64,000 nucleotides of DNA from Pedobacter sp. B4-66 (GTDB lineage Bacteria > Bacteroidota > Bacteroidia > Sphingobacteriales > Sphingobacteriaceae). Below, in pieces: positions 54,568 to 62,655 of the stretch (position 1 is the first letter of the stretch; each line of letters starts with the position of its first letter). The position numbers and the translations under genes are program-made. The stretch lies in contig NZ_JAFVME010000005.1 in NCBI RefSeq assembly GCF_018492665.1, forward strand, positions 434,001 through 498,000, in the 5' to 3' direction. The notes beneath the pieces are model-generated. The model was not told the DNA's origin, ran no database searches, and was given only the letters and a program-made list of their open reading frames with translations.

Positions 54568-56328
54568 ATGAAAACAAACAAACTATTTAGAGCAAGAAAT
54601 ATCATATTTCTACTTGGTGCCTTGTTTCTTACCAATTGTACAAAATTAAACGAGGTTGTGCTTGATGAAGTATTAGGTGAAGACGCTTCCAATCCTGCGG
54701 GTGCTTTAGCAGCCGCGTACGATAGGCTGGGTGATGGAACTTTTGTAGATCATGGAGCTGTATTTTCATTACAGGAATACACTACAGATGAGGCCCTTCT
54801 GCCTACACGGGGGAGCGACTGGGGTGACGGCGGTAAATGGCGATCTATGCATGAGTTTACCTGGGCTGCCGATAACCCTATTGTAACGGACAACTGGAAT
54901 ATGCTTACCAACGGGATCACCAGATCATTAACGGCTATAAAAGCAAACAGCACAGGCACTGGTGCGCAAAAGGATCTTTTTCTTGCTGAAGCTAAAGGCT
55001 TATTAGCCTACTATACCTATACTACCCTTGACCTCTTTGGGCAAGCCCCTTACCGTGATCCTGCTAATGAAAAGGCTCCGCTCGAAATTAAACAGGCGGG
55101 GTCAGCAATAGATGAGCTTATAACAGAGGTAGAAGGTTTAATCCCAAGCCTGGCGTCTCTCGGAGAGCAATCTACCCACAATGGAAGGTTTACTAAAGAA
55201 GCGGCTTACGGCTTATTAGCTAATATGTACCTAAACCGTGCAGTATATAAAGATCGCTATGCTGCTTCTTTTAATTTTAACGAGAAGTCGGTAAATAGCA
55301 ATGATTCTGATATGGATAAGGTGATCTATTACACCTCATTATTGATCAATCCTGGCAAATTCCGTCTGGAAAGTAATTATTTCGACAACTTCGCTATCAA
55401 AAATTCAGGTGGTTCTGAACTTATCTTTGTGGTCGTGCAAAAAATAGATTACATCAGAAATGGCTCTAATTCTTTTGCTTATGTTGGGGTAGAGCGTAAC
55501 CAAAAACCATCTCCTGCAAATAGGGGGACTAATGCGGCATGTATCAGTCCGGAATTTTATGCTACCTGGAACGGAAACCATGACGATCCAAGGTTCTCCA
55601 GAAAATATCAGTATAGTGATGGAACGTGGTTTATGAACGATGCGGTGGGGAGTGTTCCTGCAACAGATATCGTCCCTAAAAGCAATAACCTACCATGGTT
55701 TCATTTCAATCGTGGTATCATGGTAGGGCCTCAATATGGCCCTAAACTTACTTCTACAGGTGGTTTTGAAATGACTGAGAATGGAAGGATTAAAGTTTCT
55801 GAGCTTTACATGGAAAAAAGTACAGGTACACGGATGGATTTTACTCCAGAGCTTAATTTTACTAATCCTACCCAAGCTGTATTTGCTCAAAATCAGATCA
55901 ATAGAGGAGCGCGGGTATTTAAGTTTGAGTTTGACCCTGAAGAAGGAAATGGAACTAGTAACGTCGACATTCCGTTGTTCCGTTTAGGAGTTATTTACAC
56001 AATGAGGGCAGAAGCTTATTTTCGTAAAGGACAAACTGCATTAGCATTAAACGATATTAATATTTTACGCACCTCAAGAAAAAGAGAATCGCTTTATGGA
56101 AATGCGCCGGGTGTGGCGATATTGTCCCTTGATGAAGCTGCCCTTTATAAAGAAATTGCCTTTGAAACTTATTGGGAAATGTTCAGAAGACCGCAGATGA
56201 TCCGTTTTGGAAAGTATGAGCTTCCTTTTAGTGCAAAGCCAACATCTCAACCAACCAGAAGGATATTTCCAATACCTCAATCAACGTTAGATGTAACCAA
56301 GGCCTTTCATCAAAATCAAGGATATTAA
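54568..56328 (+). CDS. SusD/RagB-family lipoprotein
   Basis: This 586-residue protein has lipobox Cys24 in LFLTNC. It is longer than the other two SusD proteins in the window. SusD landmarks are FLAEAKGLLAYYTYTTLDLFGQAPY near residue 135, LFRLGVIYTMRAEAYFRKGQTALALNDINILR near 470-505, and the end EIAFETYWEMFRRPQMIRFGKYELP. It forms the lid of the STN-SusC transporter encoded two bases upstream. The ligand is unknown; no hydrolase gene accompanies the pair. Confidence 0.94.
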   Translation: MKTNKLFRARNIIFLLGALFLTNCTKLNEVVLDEVLGEDASNPAGALAAAYDRLGDGTFVDHGAVFSLQEYTTDEALLPTRGSDWGDGGKWRSMHEFTWAADNPIVTDNWNMLTNGITRSLTAIKANSTGTGAQKDLFLAEAKGLLAYYTYTTLDLFGQAPYRDPANEKAPLEIKQAGSAIDELITEVEGLIPSLASLGEQSTHNGRFTKEAAYGLLANMYLNRAVYKDRYAASFNFNEKSVNSNDSDMDKVIYYTSLLINPGKFRLESNYFDNFAIKNSGGSELIFVVVQKIDYIRNGSNSFAYVGVERNQKPSPANRGTNAACISPEFYATWNGNHDDPRFSRKYQYSDGTWFMNDAVGSVPATDIVPKSNNLPWFHFNRGIMVGPQYGPKLTSTGGFEMTENGRIKVSELYMEKSTGTRMDFTPELNFTNPTQAVFAQNQINRGARVFKFEFDPEEGNGTSNVDIPLFRLGVIYTMRAEAYFRKGQTALALNDINILRTSRKRESLYGNAPGVAILSLDEAALYKEIAFETYWEMFRRPQMIRFGKYELPFSAKPTSQPTRRIFPIPQSTLDVTKAFHQNQGY

Positions 56329-56357
56329 GGTTGTTTCAGACTTAAGGTAATTTAGTA

Positions 56358-56398
56358 GGGTTGTCAGGGAGTAAATTAGTCCCCGACAACCCTTTTTT
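56358..56398 (+). terminator. Terminator of the sigma-FecR-SusCD unit
   Basis: GGGTTGTC (56358-56365) pairs with GACAACCC (56385-56392), with a further GGGA/TCCC inside, followed by six T. Confidence 0.88.
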
Positions 56399-56403
56399 AT
56401 GGA

Positions 56404-57468
56404 TTAGTTATATTCAAAAGGCAGTTGATCACCGATTCTTTTACCTCCCCAAAAACCTTGGATAAAAAAGCTTCGATAATCCACATAACTACCTTTGCTA
56501 TCTACAATAGCTTCATCCAAAAAAAGTCTAACAATTGATCCATTTTTACCCATCCACTGAGTGATCGTTTTTTTATCATCCGGGTTGTTGGATTTCAAAG
56601 CCTTTCCTTTATTTAAAACAACATAGAGACGAGTTTTGAATTTTAATTTAACAAAATTACTATCTGTTCTATTGATGTATTTTTCCATGTCTACAGATAT
56701 AGGGGCTAGTTGTAGAGGTTGTATGTTATTCATTACTTCATGAGTAACAAATCCTTCTTGTGTTAACGTATTTTTGTAAAGGGACCTTAAGTAATGCATA
56801 AGAGAGCCTTCGTAGGCTTCTTTTCTGTTGGCAACCCAATCATTTTTTTCATTATCAGACCCTTCAAGATTTTCGAACATAGATTCGCCATCGTAACTTG
56901 TAACACCGGTTTCTTTGTTGTAACGGAAATTTCTGAGTAGGTATTTGATGCGATAGCCCAAGCTTTTGTTTTCAATAATTAGGAAGTCATCAGTTGTAGC
57001 CTCAAGAATCTTTTTTATGGTCGAGAAATCAAGTATCTCCAGGTTTAATATCTTACACTGCTTTGCATTTTCAGATTCTCCCAGAAAATTTTTAAGAAAT
57101 ATTTTTATGTTCTCCTTTCGTTGAGAATTATTTCCGATTACTACCTCACGTAAAATTGTAGGTTTGTCTATCATGATGATATTTAATGAGATAGATTGGT
57201 CCTGAATAATAACGTTTTGTTTTTTAGAACTATAACCAATCATACTCACGATAACCTGATAGGTGCCGGGTTTGATATTTGAGAATTTAAACTCACCTTG
57301 GGCATTGGTTACTGTGCCTTTTTGTGATCCGTCAATAAAAACTGTCGCCCGTTCGATGGCTTCATTCTTTCCGTTGAGTACTGTGCCGGTTATGTTAAAG
57401 GCTTCTTGGGCTTGTAATATGCCTGAGCAGATTAAAATAATAAAGATCGAGAGTGTAATTCGTTTCAT
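56404..57468 (-). CDS. Carboxypeptidase-like regulatory domain protein
   Basis: This 354-residue protein has a Sec signal ending GILQAQ. Residues about 22-105 form a CarboxypepD_reg-like beta-sandwich (FNITGTVLNGKNEAIERATVFIDGS, GTVTNAQGEFKFSNIKPGTYQVIVSMIGY). The remaining 250 residues form a domain typical of Bacteroidota proteins of this type (IFLKNFLGESENAKQCKILN, FLIIENKSLGYRIKYLLRNFRYN). It has no barrel, so it is not a SusC remnant with the plug attached. Its function is unknown; it is probably periplasmic or outer-membrane-associated. It stands alone, convergent to the SusD gene. Confidence 0.83.
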   Translation of the reverse strand: MKRITLSIFIILICSGILQAQEAFNITGTVLNGKNEAIERATVFIDGSQKGTVTNAQGEFKFSNIKPGTYQVIVSMIGYSSKKQNVIIQDQSISLNIIMIDKPTILREVVIGNNSQRKENIKIFLKNFLGESENAKQCKILNLEILDFSTIKKILEATTDDFLIIENKSLGYRIKYLLRNFRYNKETGVTSYDGESMFENLEGSDNEKNDWVANRKEAYEGSLMHYLRSLYKNTLTQEGFVTHEVMNNIQPLQLAPISVDMEKYINRTDSNFVKLKFKTRLYVVLNKGKALKSNNPDDKKTITQWMGKNGSIVRLFLDEAIVDSKGSYVDYRSFFIQGFWGGKRIGDQLPFEYN

Positions 57469-57648
57469 TGTTAACGGGTTAGTAATAGCGATTAAGCTAA
57501 TATAAAAGAAATGACGAAATAAAGCCGTAATAACATATGCCGATTTTCAGGGATAGTTGTACTGTTCCCTTTGTTGGTTCTGTTAGATTAATTTTTATTG
57601 CGAATAATGATTTATTTGTAAATTGAGTAAACTCTAAATACCCGCTCT

Positions 57649-58641
57649 ATGTTGAAGAATTGTTTTATAGTTCTCGTTTTAATTCTGATATCGTTAACTG
57701 GTCATTCGCAAATAAAACGGTATTACATTAATGAAAATAATGAAATTGTATCTGATCCTACTAAAGCTGTTTATTACATAAAGTCAGGGTATGATCAGGC
57801 AGATTCTACGTGGAAAATGCATCAATATACCATGAAGGATACATTGATGGTTATAGGAAGCTTTAAGGATGAGCAGCTTACAGTGCCTCATGGGAAATTT
57901 ACCATGTTTAATGTTAGTGAAGCTTTACCAAGGATGTATTATGATGCTGCAGCTCGAAGGATCGTTTCGGATACGGAGCCTGCAAAATATTATCTTTCTG
58001 CTACTGGATATTTTGTAGATGGTAAAAAAGATGGCGAGTGGAGCGATTATGTATTAGGAAAGCTTCAATTTGTTCGTACCTGGAAGAATGGTGAGCTAAC
58101 GGGTAGGTATAGAAGTTATGGGTATAATTCACAGAAAGTTCTGGTTGAAGGGAATTATGTCAATGGTTCAAGAGAAGGAGTTTGGAATACCTTTGCTTCT
58201 TCGGGAGTTATTTTAATTAAGGAGACATATAAAAAAAATCATCTTTTAACCACGGATAATTACCCTTGTAAAGTTTCGGCTGAAGAGAGAGTTACCTCTG
58301 CTAAGGCTGGCTATAATTTTAAAGCGTATTTATCTGAAGCAATTAAGAGTATTGATTTTGGGGGTGCAAATCTTCAGATTCATGTGGGTGTGGAGATTAG
58401 TAAGGGGGGGAAGTTGATTGTTAGCAGCTTTGGTCCGAATCCTAAAATTAAAAATGAGACAATGCTTGTTGTTCTAAACGCAATTGCGGATGCTCCAACA
58501 TGGAAGCCTGCTTTTAACAATAAAGGAGAAGTTGAACAAGAATTTCCGATAACTATTTCATTTCCCTCTAGGAGTATTGAGGTTGGGTTTAATGAAATTG
58601 TAAAGGATATTTATGAAAATAGATTTAAGCCAATGCAATGA
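57649..58641 (+). CDS. Secreted protein with MORN-like repeats and a TonB-C-like end
   Basis: This 330-residue protein has a Sec signal ending LTGHSQ. The middle contains short repeats of the MORN/YwqK type (GYFVDGKKDGEWSDY, WKNGELTGRYRSYG, GNYVNGSREGVWNTF, about residues 123-190). The C-terminal part (about 215-320) resembles the C-terminal domain of energy-transducer TonB proteins (VGVEISKGGKLIVSSF, IADAPTWKPAFNNKGEVEQEFPITISF) but has no transmembrane helix or Pro-rich linker. I cannot assign a function. It is followed by two small genes on the same strand. Confidence 0.65.
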   Translation: MLKNCFIVLVLILISLTGHSQIKRYYINENNEIVSDPTKAVYYIKSGYDQADSTWKMHQYTMKDTLMVIGSFKDEQLTVPHGKFTMFNVSEALPRMYYDAAARRIVSDTEPAKYYLSATGYFVDGKKDGEWSDYVLGKLQFVRTWKNGELTGRYRSYGYNSQKVLVEGNYVNGSREGVWNTFASSGVILIKETYKKNHLLTTDNYPCKVSAEERVTSAKAGYNFKAYLSEAIKSIDFGGANLQIHVGVEISKGGKLIVSSFGPNPKIKNETMLVVLNAIADAPTWKPAFNNKGEVEQEFPITISFPSRSIEVGFNEIVKDIYENRFKPMQ

Positions 58642-58683
58642 GGATTAGTATTTAAAAAGTTATTTTTCATAGATTTATGCATT

Positions 58684-59091
58684 ATGAATAAATCTAACAG
58701 AAGGAAATTTATTGGAACAGCTGCTGCTCTGGCAGTTGGAACAGCTGCAACTGCTATGCCGTTAACAAGTATGAAAAAAAATTACCCGGTAGTACACCAT
58801 GTGTTTTTCTGGTTGAAAAACCCAGATTCAAAAGAGGATCGTGATAAATTGGTTGCAGGTGTGAAAGCACTTTCAAAAATCCCGACAGTACGTGAATTGC
58901 ATGTGGGTATAGTTGCCAGTACAGAGAAACGAGATGTTATTGATAGCAGCTGGGGAGTATCAGAACTAATGTTCTTTAGTGATCTTGAGGGGCAGGCAAC
59001 GTATCAGACACATCCAATACACATGGAGTTTATAAAAAACTATAGCCATTTGTGGGAGAAAGTAATTGTTTATGATGCAGTTGAAGCTTAA
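58684..59091 (+). CDS. Exported Dabb (stress-responsive A/B barrel) protein
   Basis: This 135-residue protein has a twin-arginine-type signal (NRRKFIGTAAALAVGTAATA). The mature part is a ferredoxin-like dimeric alpha/beta barrel: VHHVFFWLKNPDSKEDRDKLVAGVKAL, RELHVGIVAS and LMFFSDLEGQATYQTHPIHMEFI. Dabb proteins are usually cytoplasmic; export by the Tat route suggests folding with a cofactor before export. Its substrate is unknown. It precedes a small membrane protein, 84 bases apart. Confidence 0.85.
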   Translation: MNKSNRRKFIGTAAALAVGTAATAMPLTSMKKNYPVVHHVFFWLKNPDSKEDRDKLVAGVKALSKIPTVRELHVGIVASTEKRDVIDSSWGVSELMFFSDLEGQATYQTHPIHMEFIKNYSHLWEKVIVYDAVEA

Positions 59092-59175
59092 AATAGAATC
59101 ATTTTAAATATCATTTAGTGACTGGCTATTACATAAAGCATAAAGTAATTACTTAAGTTTGAAAGAAAAACCGTT

Positions 59176-59610
59176 ATGAATTTTTATCACATTTTAAAGA
59201 GTGCACACTCAGGATGGCGTTATATCGTCTTAATTTTATTGGTATTGGCAATTGTAAGCGCTATTGTAGGGTGGCTTGGGAAAAAACCATATACAGAAGG
59301 AAATAGAAAATTGAATGTGTTTACTTTAATCTTTGTGCATACCCAAATTTTATTTGGTTTGGTGCTGTATTTTGTAAGCCCTCTAGTTGAAGCAGGAATA
59401 AGATACTGGAAGATGGAGCATATTGCGATGATGATTTTTGCTGCTATTTTAGTTACTGTAGGCAATGCAAGATCAAAAAGAGTAGCCGATCCATCGACTA
59501 AGCATCGTACTATAGCATTATATTTTGGATTAGGATTAATTGTAATTATTGCATCGATTATTCAGATGACAATGGTAGATCCTAGCCGTAGTTTTTTTGG
59601 AGTTTCATAA
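59176..59610 (+). CDS. Small four-helix membrane protein, cytochrome-b-like
   Basis: This 144-residue protein has four hydrophobic helices (about 14-35, 49-68, 80-98, 110-130). Histidines lie near helix ends or within them: KSAHSGWRY, FVHTQILFGLVLYF, KMEHIAMMIFA and TKHRTIALYF. This pattern fits a b-type haem-binding or related four-helix protein, and homologues in this clade are often named cytochrome B. Haem binding is not shown by the sequence alone. Its function is unknown. Confidence 0.65.
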   Translation: MNFYHILKSAHSGWRYIVLILLVLAIVSAIVGWLGKKPYTEGNRKLNVFTLIFVHTQILFGLVLYFVSPLVEAGIRYWKMEHIAMMIFAAILVTVGNARSKRVADPSTKHRTIALYFGLGLIVIIASIIQMTMVDPSRSFFGVS

Positions 59611-59625
59611 ATTTCACAATTTAAT

Positions 59626-59655
59626 TTTGTTTAGTAAGATTTATTTATATTTTTG
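59626..59655 (+). promoter_or_regulatory. Promoter of the trp leader
   Basis: TTTG at 59626-59629, 18 bases, TATTTTTG at 59648-59655. The predicted start is only about two or three bases before the leader-peptide ATG, so the leader may be nearly leaderless. Confidence 0.5.
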
Positions 59656-59661
59656 TTGCAC

Positions 59662-59739
59662 ATGATTAACAATATACATACTTGGCAATGGCGTGGTAAT
59701 TCTGAAAAGAGTTTCGTCGTAACCTTGTGTACCTTATAG
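59662..59739 (+). CDS. trpL: trp leader peptide (attenuator), 25 residues
   Basis: An ATG at 59662 opens a 25-codon ORF ending with TAG at 59737-59739, below the usual size cut-off. It begins MINNIHTWQWRG, with Trp codons at 59683-59685 and 59689-59691 separated by one Gln codon. It lies between a promoter-like element and a terminator just upstream of trpE. This is the layout of amino-acid attenuation: low Trp stalls the ribosome on these codons. TTTCGTCG (59712-59719) can then pair with CGACGTAA (59774-59781) of the terminator stem (seven of eight pairs) and prevent termination. Confidence 0.8.
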   Translation: MINNIHTWQWRGNSEKSFVVTLCTL

Positions 59740-59767
59740 TTTATCAACCTAAACCAAACCACATTGT

Positions 59768-59800
59768 AAAACCCGACGTAACCACACGCCGGGTTTTTTT
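59768..59800 (+). terminator. Attenuator terminator upstream of trpE
   Basis: AACCCG (59769-59774...) pairs with CGGGTT near 59790-59795, with an additional CG/CG pair inside, and is followed by seven T. It lies 43 bases before the trpE ATG, where it can only act as a conditional terminator. Confidence 0.85.
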
Positions 59801-59843
59801 ATGATCCGGCAATTTGAATAAATGAATTGAAAAAAATGTTATT

Positions 59844-61247
59844 ATGAATAATTATACCATTAACACAACATATAAAAAGAGACTTGCAGATACCACTACT
59901 CCGGTAAGTATTTACCTGAGATTGAGAGATGTATTTCCGAATACAATTTTATTGGAAAGCTCCGACTACCACAGTCGTGAGAACTCAATGAGTTATGTGT
60001 GTGCTGAACCTGTTGCAGGTATTATACTGCAGAATGGTGTCTTGTCTTCTTATTTTCCTGATGGGAGGAAAGAGGAGAAAACGGAGTTTGTATTAACCGA
60101 AGAGATCGATGCTTTTAAAGCCGCATTTACACCAGATGTAATTGAAGGCAATAGGCATATTTCGAGTGGTTTGTTTGGGTATTTTACATGGAATGCTGTA
60201 CAGCATTTTGAAGATATCACATTCTCTTCTGAAACACCGAAAGGTGAAGAGATTCCTACAATGCAGTACCATATTTATAGGTATATTATTGCTATTGATC
60301 ATTTCCGTAATGAAATCACTTTGTTTAAAAACAGATTTAATGGTGACGATAGTGAGGATCTGGAAAAGATGGAATACATTATTCAGAACAAGAATTATCC
60401 GGAATATAGTTTTAAAACGAATGGTGAAGAGAACTCAAACCTGACAAATGAGGACTTCATGAACATGGTTGATAAACTTAAGAAGCACATATTGCGTGGA
60501 GATGTTTTTCAAATAGTTCCTTCACGGGCATATAATCAGGCTTTTTTGGGTGATGAGTTTAATGTTTACAGGTGTTTAAGGTCAATAAATCCTTCTCCAT
60601 ATCTGTTTTATTTTGACTACGGAAGTTTTAAGCTTTTTGGTTCATCGCCGGAAGCTCAAATTACCATAAAGAATAATGTAGCTAATATTTTTCCTATTGC
60701 AGGGACTTTTAAGCGTACAGGAAATGATATAGAGGATGCAGAGCAAGCAAAAAAATTAGAGGAAGATCCTAAAGAGAGTGCCGAGCATGTAATGTTGGTA
60801 GATTTAGCAAGGAATGATCTTAGCAGACATTGTAGTGGTGTTGAGGTGAAGTCTTTTAAGGAGGTTCAATACTATTCTCACTTGATTCACCTGGTTTCTA
60901 AGGTTAGTGGTAACCTACAGGAAAATGTATCTGCTTTTAAGGTTGTTGCTGATACTTATCCGGCAGGAACATTAAGCGGCGCCCCTAAATACAGAGCGAT
61001 GCAGTTGATTGATGAGAATGAAGGGCTTGGAAGAAACTTTTATGCCGGAGCGCTTGGCTACATGGGCTTTAATGATGAGTTTAATCATTGCATTATGATC
61101 AGGACGTTTATGAGTAAAAATAATCAATTACATTATAGGGCTGGTGCAGGTATTGTTGCCGATTCTATTCCTGAAAACGAACTGAATGAAGTAAATAACA
61201 AAATTGCTGCTTTGCGCAGGGCAATTGAAATGGCTACGCAAATTTAA
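59844..61247 (+). CDS. trpE: Anthranilate synthase component I
   Basis: This 467-residue enzyme makes anthranilate from chorismate with ammonia supplied by TrpG. The LLES motif at about residue 33, which binds feedback tryptophan in TrpE, is present and supports TrpE over PabB. The chorismate-binding core shows LFGSSPEAQITIKNN, FPIAGTFKRTG, HVMLVDLARNDLSRHC, DTYPAGTLSGAPKYRAMQL and YRAGAGIVADSIPE. It is preceded by the leader peptide and terminator described above. trpG starts one base after its stop. Confidence 0.97.
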   Translation: MNNYTINTTYKKRLADTTTPVSIYLRLRDVFPNTILLESSDYHSRENSMSYVCAEPVAGIILQNGVLSSYFPDGRKEEKTEFVLTEEIDAFKAAFTPDVIEGNRHISSGLFGYFTWNAVQHFEDITFSSETPKGEEIPTMQYHIYRYIIAIDHFRNEITLFKNRFNGDDSEDLEKMEYIIQNKNYPEYSFKTNGEENSNLTNEDFMNMVDKLKKHILRGDVFQIVPSRAYNQAFLGDEFNVYRCLRSINPSPYLFYFDYGSFKLFGSSPEAQITIKNNVANIFPIAGTFKRTGNDIEDAEQAKKLEEDPKESAEHVMLVDLARNDLSRHCSGVEVKSFKEVQYYSHLIHLVSKVSGNLQENVSAFKVVADTYPAGTLSGAPKYRAMQLIDENEGLGRNFYAGALGYMGFNDEFNHCIMIRTFMSKNNQLHYRAGAGIVADSIPENELNEVNNKIAALRRAIEMATQI

Positions 61248-61248
61248 G

Positions 61249-61839
61249 ATGGAGAATAATAAGATCATGCAAAAGAAAGTTTTGGTTATAGATAATTACG
61301 ATTCGTTTACTTATAACCTCGTGCATTTAGTTAATGAATTGGGCAGGGATGTTGAAGTGTGGAGGAATGATAAGTTTGAACTTGCGGATGTTGAGCAGTA
61401 TGATAAAATTCTGCTTTCGCCGGGACCCGGGATACCTGAAGAGGCTGGATTGTTACTTGATGTAATCAGAACCTATGCATCAACTAAGAGTATTTTTGGT
61501 GTTTGCTTGGGCCAGCAGGCAATTGCTGAGGCATTTGGAGGAAGTTTATTAAATTTAGGCAGGCCAATGCACGGAATTGCTACACCAATTACAGTTTTGG
61601 ATAAGAATGAGGTGTTGTTTAAAGATTGTCCGGAGGTGATTAAAGTCGGTCGCTACCATTCCTGGGTGGTTAGCAATGAAGGACTACCTGATTGCTTTGT
61701 AGTTACTGCAACAGACGATACGGATGAGATTATGGCATTGAGTCATAAGACACTTGATGTTCGTGGGGTACAATTTCACCCGGAAAGCGTGCTTACCGAA
61801 TACGGAAAACAGATGATGCAAAACTGGTTAGAAAGTTAA
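61249..61839 (+). CDS. trpG: Anthranilate synthase component II (glutamine amidotransferase)
   Basis: This 196-residue protein uses the ATG at 61249, one base after trpE; the ATG at 61267 gives 190 residues and starts nearer the conserved LVIDNYDSFTYNLVH, so it is a real alternative. The catalytic triad is visible: Cys in FGVCLGQQAIAEAFGG, and His and Glu in VQFHPESVLTEYG. It supplies ammonia from glutamine to TrpE. The loop YHSWVVSNEG is typical of the family. trpC follows after two bases; the expected trpD is not between them. Confidence 0.95.
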   Translation: MENNKIMQKKVLVIDNYDSFTYNLVHLVNELGRDVEVWRNDKFELADVEQYDKILLSPGPGIPEEAGLLLDVIRTYASTKSIFGVCLGQQAIAEAFGGSLLNLGRPMHGIATPITVLDKNEVLFKDCPEVIKVGRYHSWVVSNEGLPDCFVVTATDDTDEIMALSHKTLDVRGVQFHPESVLTEYGKQMMQNWLES

Positions 61840-61841
61840 AT

Positions 61842-62633
61842 ATGAATATTTTAGATAAAATTGTACTGAGGAAGAAGGAAGAAGTGGCTTTGGCTAAGCA
61901 GAATGTTTCTGTTAAACAGCTGGAGGCTGCCCTTCATTTTAACCGCAATCCATATTCTTTTGAAGAGTTTTTATTGGCAGAAGACCGTACTGGTATTATT
62001 GCTGAGTTTAAACGCCGTTCTCCATCTAAAGGTATTATTAATGACAAAGTTACAGTTGCTGATGTTACTAAGGCTTATGCTTCGGCAGGAGCTTCGGCGC
62101 TTTCTGTACTAACAGACACAGATTTCTTTGGAGGACATCAGCAAGACTTACTGCAAGCAAGAGCTGCGAATAAGGTTCCTATTCTGAGAAAGGACTTTAT
62201 GATTGATGAATACCAGATTCTTGAAGCAAAAGCCTGGGGTGCTGATATCATTTTATTGATTGCTGCCATTCTTACCCCTCAAGAGATTTCGGGACTTGCA
62301 AGCACCGCAAAGGGTTTAGGGCTTAATGTGTTATTGGAAGTGCATAATCAAGAAGAGTTGGAGAGAAGCATTTGTAAGGATTTGGATGCGATAGGTGTTA
62401 ACAATAGAAATCTAGCTGATTTTACGGTAAACATTCAGACTTCTTTTGATCTTGTAGATCAGATTCCTGCTGACTTTATGAAGATCTCTGAAAGTGCCAT
62501 TAGCGATACTTCGACAATTAAATTATTGAAACAAGCTGGATTTAATGGCTTTTTGATTGGCGAGAACTTCATGAAAACTGAAGATCCTGGAGTTGCAATC
62601 AGAGAGTTTGTCAGTGAGTTGATCTCGGTATAA
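61842..62633 (+). CDS. trpC: Indole-3-glycerol phosphate synthase
   Basis: This 263-residue single-domain TIM barrel closes the indole ring of CdRP. Catalytic segments are AEFKRRSPSKG (Glu, Lys), LSVLTDTDFFGG, ILRKDFMIDEYQI (Lys), LEVHNQEEL, GVNNRNLADFTVN and ISESAISD. It is not fused to TrpF. It follows trpG directly, so its substrate requires trpD and trpF products from genes located elsewhere. An internal promoter for hflX lies across its last codons. Confidence 0.96.
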   Translation: MNILDKIVLRKKEEVALAKQNVSVKQLEAALHFNRNPYSFEEFLLAEDRTGIIAEFKRRSPSKGIINDKVTVADVTKAYASAGASALSVLTDTDFFGGHQQDLLQARAANKVPILRKDFMIDEYQILEAKAWGADIILLIAAILTPQEISGLASTAKGLGLNVLLEVHNQEELERSICKDLDAIGVNNRNLADFTVNIQTSFDLVDQIPADFMKISESAISDTSTIKLLKQAGFNGFLIGENFMKTEDPGVAIREFVSELISV

Positions 62634-62647
62634 CTTTTGTATCTTTG
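62619..62647 (+). promoter_or_regulatory. Promoter for hflX overlapping the end of trpC
   Basis: TTG at 62619-62621, 18 bases, TATCTTTG at 62640-62647. The predicted start is a few bases before the hflX ATG, so the mRNA would have almost no 5' leader. Confidence 0.55.
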
Positions 62648-62655
62648 TACTTTAC

